In this document: one piece after another, positions 60,800 through 64,000 of the stretch
How the letters are laid out: each line of letters opens with the position of its first letter
How positions within the stretch are numbered: the stretch's first letter is position 1
Assembly: GCA_030068075.1 (NCBI GenBank)
Contig: CM057833.1
Coordinates: 45,403,587-45,467,586 of the forward strand
Origin: Paguma larvata
Taxonomy: Eukaryota; Chordata; Mammalia; Carnivora; Viverridae
DNA: 64,000 bases
Direction: 5' to 3'
Notes under the pieces: generated by a model
The model's input: only the letters and a program-made list of their open reading frames with translations
Database searches by the model: none
What the model was told of the DNA's origin: nothing
Made by a program: the position numbers and the translations under genes

Positions 60800-60992
60800 G
60801 CAAACCAGCTTTAGTATCTTTATAACCTTCTAAGCCTTTGTTTCTACATCTGTAATGTAGAAATAATGACATCCACATTACAATTTTTGTACTAGTTTTG
60901 CTAGTTGAATTCTTTGACAAATGGTATTCCTTCTGTATTCTACTACCTGCCACTGTGCCTGGAACATAATACATGCTTAATGAGTGTACTAA
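60800..60992 (+). repeat. MIR SINE remnant
   Basis: 'tttgtttctacatctgtaat' and 'ccactgtgcctggaacataa' then 'tacatgcttaatgagtg' fit sense MIR. Confidence 0.72.
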
Positions 60993-61262
60993 ACAGAAAC
61001 TAATAATTTCAAAAGTGTGAGTGAATGAATGGCTGACATGAGGATTCAATGAGAAAAAAAATATGGGTTCTAGTTTGATTCCTTACCGACAGTAGACCCT
61101 CAAAACAGAAAACAAGGGAAAGATTGCCTGTGAGTATTAGCCACGTTGGGACTTGTTAAACTTTGGATGTGGGGATATGGAAAGATGTGTGGCCAGTGCT
61201 CTTCATGTACTGCACGAGCACAGAGACAAATGTTGCCCATGACCCAGGGGCTCTCAGTGTAC
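60993..61262. other. Anonymous DNA
   Basis: No recognised gene or repeat. Confidence 0.4.
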
Positions 61263-61264
61263 TC

Positions 61265-61482
61265 AGGAATGGTGGGAACAACATAATCGGTCAAGCCATG
61301 TATCAAACACTGCACAAGGGGTTTCCCATCCATCAGCATGCTTTATCCTGATAACCCTATACAGTAGGTATTATTATCCCTTCTTTTTATATATGAAGAC
61401 ACTGAGGCTTAGAGATTACCCAACTTGTTGGTACTGACACACAGTTGGTCATACACATACCCAAGCAGTACCCTTCCCACTT
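61265..61482 (-). repeat. MIR SINE, nearly full length
   Basis: 'ctgataaccctatacagtag' then 'gtattattatcccttctttt' and 'gaagacactgaggcttagag' are clear antisense MIR. Confidence 0.9.
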
Positions 61483-61500
61483 GAAAGAGTCACAGTACAG

Positions 61501-61757
61501 GGGTGCCTGGGTGGCTCAGTTGGTCGAGCCTCCGACTTTGGCTCAGGTCATGATCTCGCGGGCTCAAGTCATGATCTCACAGTTTGTGAGTTTGATCCCT
61601 GCATCAGGCTCTGTGTTGACAACTTAGAGCCTGAAGCCTGCTTCAGATTCTGTGTCGCCCTCTCTCTCTGCCCCTCTCCCACTTATGCCCTCTCTCAAAA
61701 ATAAATAAACATTAAAAACTTTTTTAATAAAAACTAAATAAATAAAAAAAGAGAGAG
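61501..61757 (+). repeat. CAN SINE, long form, with internal duplication
   Basis: Head 'gggtgcctgggtggctcagt' and typical body and tail. GGCTCAGGTCATGATCTCGC (61540-61559) is repeated as GGCTCAAGTCATGATCTCAC (61561-61580), lengthening the region between the A and B boxes by about 21 bp. Target duplication ACAGTACAG at 61492-61500 and 61758-61766. Confidence 0.95.
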
Positions 61758-61766
61758 ACAGTACAG

Positions 61767-62124
61767 AACTTCCGAACTGTACTTTGGTTGCTGCTCAGCT
61801 TCCCTGCAGCCTGGGAGCTGCAAGAGCTGGGAAAAGAAGGAACAGCCTAGCTTTGATGCCACTCTATCTTCTCCCCAGTCTCCCTGACAGAGCACCATGA
61901 TTTCTCTGTGATTTCACCTTCTCCTCTTGTAGGGAATGGGGACCACAGAGCTGAGAGACCCCAGTTCTGAAAGTTCTTATTTGTGACACAGACCGGGAGG
62001 TTTCCTTCTTCTTAAAGGAACACTGTCTCCCAAAGATGTCTCCTGAATCTGACCCCAAATCCGTGTCTTGTCTTCTTCATGGCTCTCCACAGGGAGCTTA
62101 CCACCTCAGAAGGCCCTTAGCAGC
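61767..62124. other. Anonymous DNA
   Basis: No recognised gene or repeat. Confidence 0.4.
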
Positions 62125-62126
62125 TC

Positions 62127-62158
62127 TTATTGTTATTATTACTATTATTATTATTATT
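62127..62158. repeat. (TTA)n microsatellite
   Basis: TTA/TTG/CTA trinucleotide units at the left edge of a MIR. Confidence 0.88.
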
Positions 62159-62161
62159 CAC

Positions 62162-62372
62162 ATTATACTTAACTACCATTTTACTGAATATTTACTACAT
62201 GCTAGGCACTGGGCTTTATATGCACCAAAGGGGAAAAAAATCCATGAGATATTTATTATTACCTCTAACTCATAAATAAGGATACTGAGGACCAGAGCGT
62301 AAATAAATTGTTCAAGCCTACTCAGCTTATAAGGGGTACGCTGAGATTCCACATCAGGTTTTCCAAATTCAT
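62162..62372 (-). repeat. MIR SINE remnant
   Basis: 'tactacatgctaggcactgg', 'tattacctctaactcataaa' and 'ggatactgaggaccagagcg' are antisense MIR. Confidence 0.88.
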
Positions 62373-62662
62373 CCAGATCCCATGCACTAAGTGCTCAATA
62401 CTGCTTTTTTGCGGTGGCTCTGGTTGTCAAAACCTTCTTGTGGTAAATATAACTAATACCAGTCTTTCTGGAACCTTCATCAGTTGGCCATGGCTCTCCC
62501 TCTGGAACTACACACAGCAAGTCAGCTCCCTTTATAGGATGCTCTTCAGGTAATGGGAACTCCAGCTCTCTGCCCAGCATCAGTCCCTCCAGTAGACAAT
62601 TCTGCCCAGCCACACAGATTCTATTTTCTACAATAGTAATTCACAGTTCTGTGTGTTTTTTG
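62373..62662. other. Anonymous DNA
   Basis: No recognised gene or repeat. Confidence 0.4.
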
Positions 62663-62664
62663 TT

Positions 62665-62895
62665 GTTTTATTTTACCTTTTATGTAGCACATTTCGCTGA
62701 CACGATCTCATTCAACCCTACCACAATGCTATGAGGGTGGTATATGTTTCCTGGTTCTAGAAATGGTGAAGGTGGGGTTCAGAAACAGTCTATTGTCTAG
62801 AGGAAATGATCTGTCAGACAGCAGAGCTGAGAACCCCAAGACTCAAAGTGGGGTACGTCTGACATCAGGGCATGTGCTCCTTCCACAGTACTGTG
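62665..62895 (-). repeat. MIR SINE remnant
   Basis: 'gatctcattcaaccctacca', 'caatgctatgagggtggtat' and 'gcagagctgagaaccccaag' fit antisense MIR. Confidence 0.82.
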
Positions 62896-62904
62896 GAACC
62901 TTTC

Positions 62905-62970
62905 TAAATGAATGAATGAATGAAGAATGAATGAACGAACCATACAAGGAAGAGTGTGATAAGCACCTTA
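62905..62970. repeat. Local duplication unit, copy 1
   Basis: (AATG)n followed by AGAGTGTGATAAGCACCTTA (62951-62970). Nearly the same arrangement recurs exactly 800 bp downstream (63751-63770, AGAGTGTGATAAGTACCTTA). Confidence 0.75.
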
Positions 62971-63350
62971 AGAGAGGGCCAAATAAATGCAAAGGGTGCT
63001 CAGCTCAGAAAAAAAGATGCCTTCATGTTTCCCACCAGGTCTTCAGTGAGGCTGCACTAATTACCATTTATATAAGATGCCTGCCTGCCTCTGCTGGGGC
63101 TGAGAGAAGTTTTAATTTGCTGGTGAAGGAGCTGGGGGAGGGAGTGGGGAGTGCTGTGAAGTGTCCCCTCCAAAGCGGAGTGATTTCTGTGCAGAAAAAC
63201 ACTGAGGTTACTAATGGGGAAGGAAAAAAAAAAGCAGCAAAGATGAGGAGTATACTTGGGATGCAAACGCACGCCTGGAGCATCTGGCAGGTAGCATTCG
63301 CTCAGCCTTTCCTTCCTGAGGTTGCAATTAAGTAGCTAATATGAGAGAAT
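62971..63350. promoter_or_regulatory. Unique segment, candidate conserved non-coding element
   Basis: Repeat-free, including a stretch around 63051-63130 with ACTAATTACCATTTATATAAG and TTTTAATTTGC cores. It lies in a forward frame of 134 codons (62931-63335) without a recognised family. Function is unproven. Confidence 0.33.
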
Positions 63351-63588
63351 ACTGACAGTTGGGTTGTCCCACAGAGCTTGGGGCCAGGTGAGTACTTACA
63401 AGTCCAGTCCCGCCCAGGAGAGACTCATTGCATTAAAAAGAAAGATGCCCTGGAAAGGATCAAGAACACAAGCAAGAAGGGATTGGTCCATCTCGGGCAG
63501 AGTGGTGAGAAAACCAAAGGCTTGTCCCTATCCATATAGAGCTCTCCAAGGAAGAAGAGCCCTGAGGTCTCCTTAGGAGAGTTAAGGT
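63351..63588. other. Anonymous DNA
   Basis: No recognised gene or repeat. Confidence 0.4.
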
Positions 63589-63589
63589 G

Positions 63590-63715
63590 CCAAAGTGGAA
63601 AACACACATTTGCAATCACAGGGACCTGGGTTCCTTTTCTGAATCCTTACCCACTCAATGGCTGTGTCATTTTGGAGGAGTCAGTTAAACACACTGAACT
63701 TCCTTTCCTCATTTG
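63590..63715 (+). repeat. MIR fragment
   Basis: 'cacagggacctgggttcctt', 'caatggctgtgtcattttgg' and 'tgaacttcctttcctcattt' are the sense MIR middle. The MIR end appears displaced to about 63870-63910 ('ttcctggcacatagtaga'). Confidence 0.75.
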
Positions 63716-63940
63716 AATGAATGAATGAAAGAATGAACTATATACATGCAAGAGTGTGATAAGTACCTTATGGAAAAAGGTGCTTAAGGTAGGGAAAAAT
63801 AAGGTAAGATGAAATACATCTCAGGGGAAAATGAAATGCATCTCAGGTAGGGCATATGAGGGCTACAGATGACCATGTGTGTAAAATTCCTGGCACATAG
63901 TAGATATTCAAAAAACATAATAGATATTCAAAAAACGTGA
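63716..63940. repeat. Cluster of short tandem duplications
   Basis: The second copy of the local unit (63751-63770), ATGAAATACATCTCAGG (63809-63825) with ATGAAATGCATCTCAGG (63831-63847), and TAGATATTCAAAAAAC twice (63901-63916 and 63921-63936). These are embedded in the 3' part of a MIR. Confidence 0.88.
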
Positions 63941-64000
63941 GTTCCTTCCCCTTGAGAGATGCTCCCTCGCACTGAGCTAGGACAGGTTCCTGTCACTGAG
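63941..64000. other. Window end
   Basis: Unremarkable sequence; nothing recognised. Confidence 0.4.

Overview
The window looks like non-coding nuclear DNA from a mammal of the order Carnivora, most likely a cat (Felidae or a close feliform). The evidence is a set of about sixteen tRNA-derived CAN SINEs. Their long form has the felid-type body: a GGGGCGCCTGGG-like head, a tRNA-type B box GAGTTCGAGCCCC, then GGAGCCTGCTTC, a CT-rich stretch and an AAATAAATAAA tail. Two 3' ends of carnivore-type L1 elements agree with this. The background is full of old elements shared by placental mammals: MIR, L2, old L1M/HAL1-like LINEs, MLT1-type MaLR LTRs and hAT-Charlie MITEs. CpG is depleted almost everywhere and microsatellites are common.

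I find no convincing protein-coding exon, RNA gene, CRISPR array or prokaryotic feature. The longest open frames (153, 144, 134 and 133 codons) resemble no family I know, overlap repeats or anonymous sequence, and are the size expected by chance. I read the window as an intergenic or intronic stretch of a mammalian chromosome. No neighbouring gene can be named from the sequence.

Layout. 1-5 kb: anonymous DNA, an LTR-like old repeat, an L1M/L2 mosaic, three SINEs and a slightly CpG-richer unique segment near 3.75-4.06 kb. 5-15 kb: MIR and L2 remnants, a long AT inverted repeat at 5.72-5.79 kb, a pair of nested SINEs at 7.8-8.2 kb, a CTTT tract at 8.7 kb, a young truncated L1 at 9.9 kb, and two L1M remnants at 13-14.5 kb. 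15-30 kb: a SINE inside a MIR with an 18-bp target duplication, MLT1, L2 copies, an L1 3' end carrying a palindrome, and an unusual pentanucleotide repeat at 27.5 kb. 30-45 kb: LTR-like relics, a roughly 780-bp antisense L2, a small CpG-rich cluster at 38.2 kb, a likely conserved non-coding segment at 41.4 kb, and a complex TA/TATG microsatellite containing a duplicated 37-bp unit at 42.8-43.1 kb. 45-64 kb: MLT1-type LTRs, a roughly 790-bp sense L2, MER20-like elements (one split by a SINE), SINE-in-SINE nesting at 58.2-58.6 kb, several unique segments that may be regulatory, and a cluster of short tandem duplications at the very end.

Nothing here works together as a gene system. The biology is transposon layering, simple-repeat dynamics and possible distal regulatory elements. 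Repeat families were named from recognised consensus motifs only. Exact subfamilies, edges and conservation need RepeatMasker and a multi-species alignment, which I could not run. No previously undescribed system is evident. The items most worth checking are the AT cruciform candidate, the L1 palindrome, the unique CNE-like segments and the small CpG cluster.
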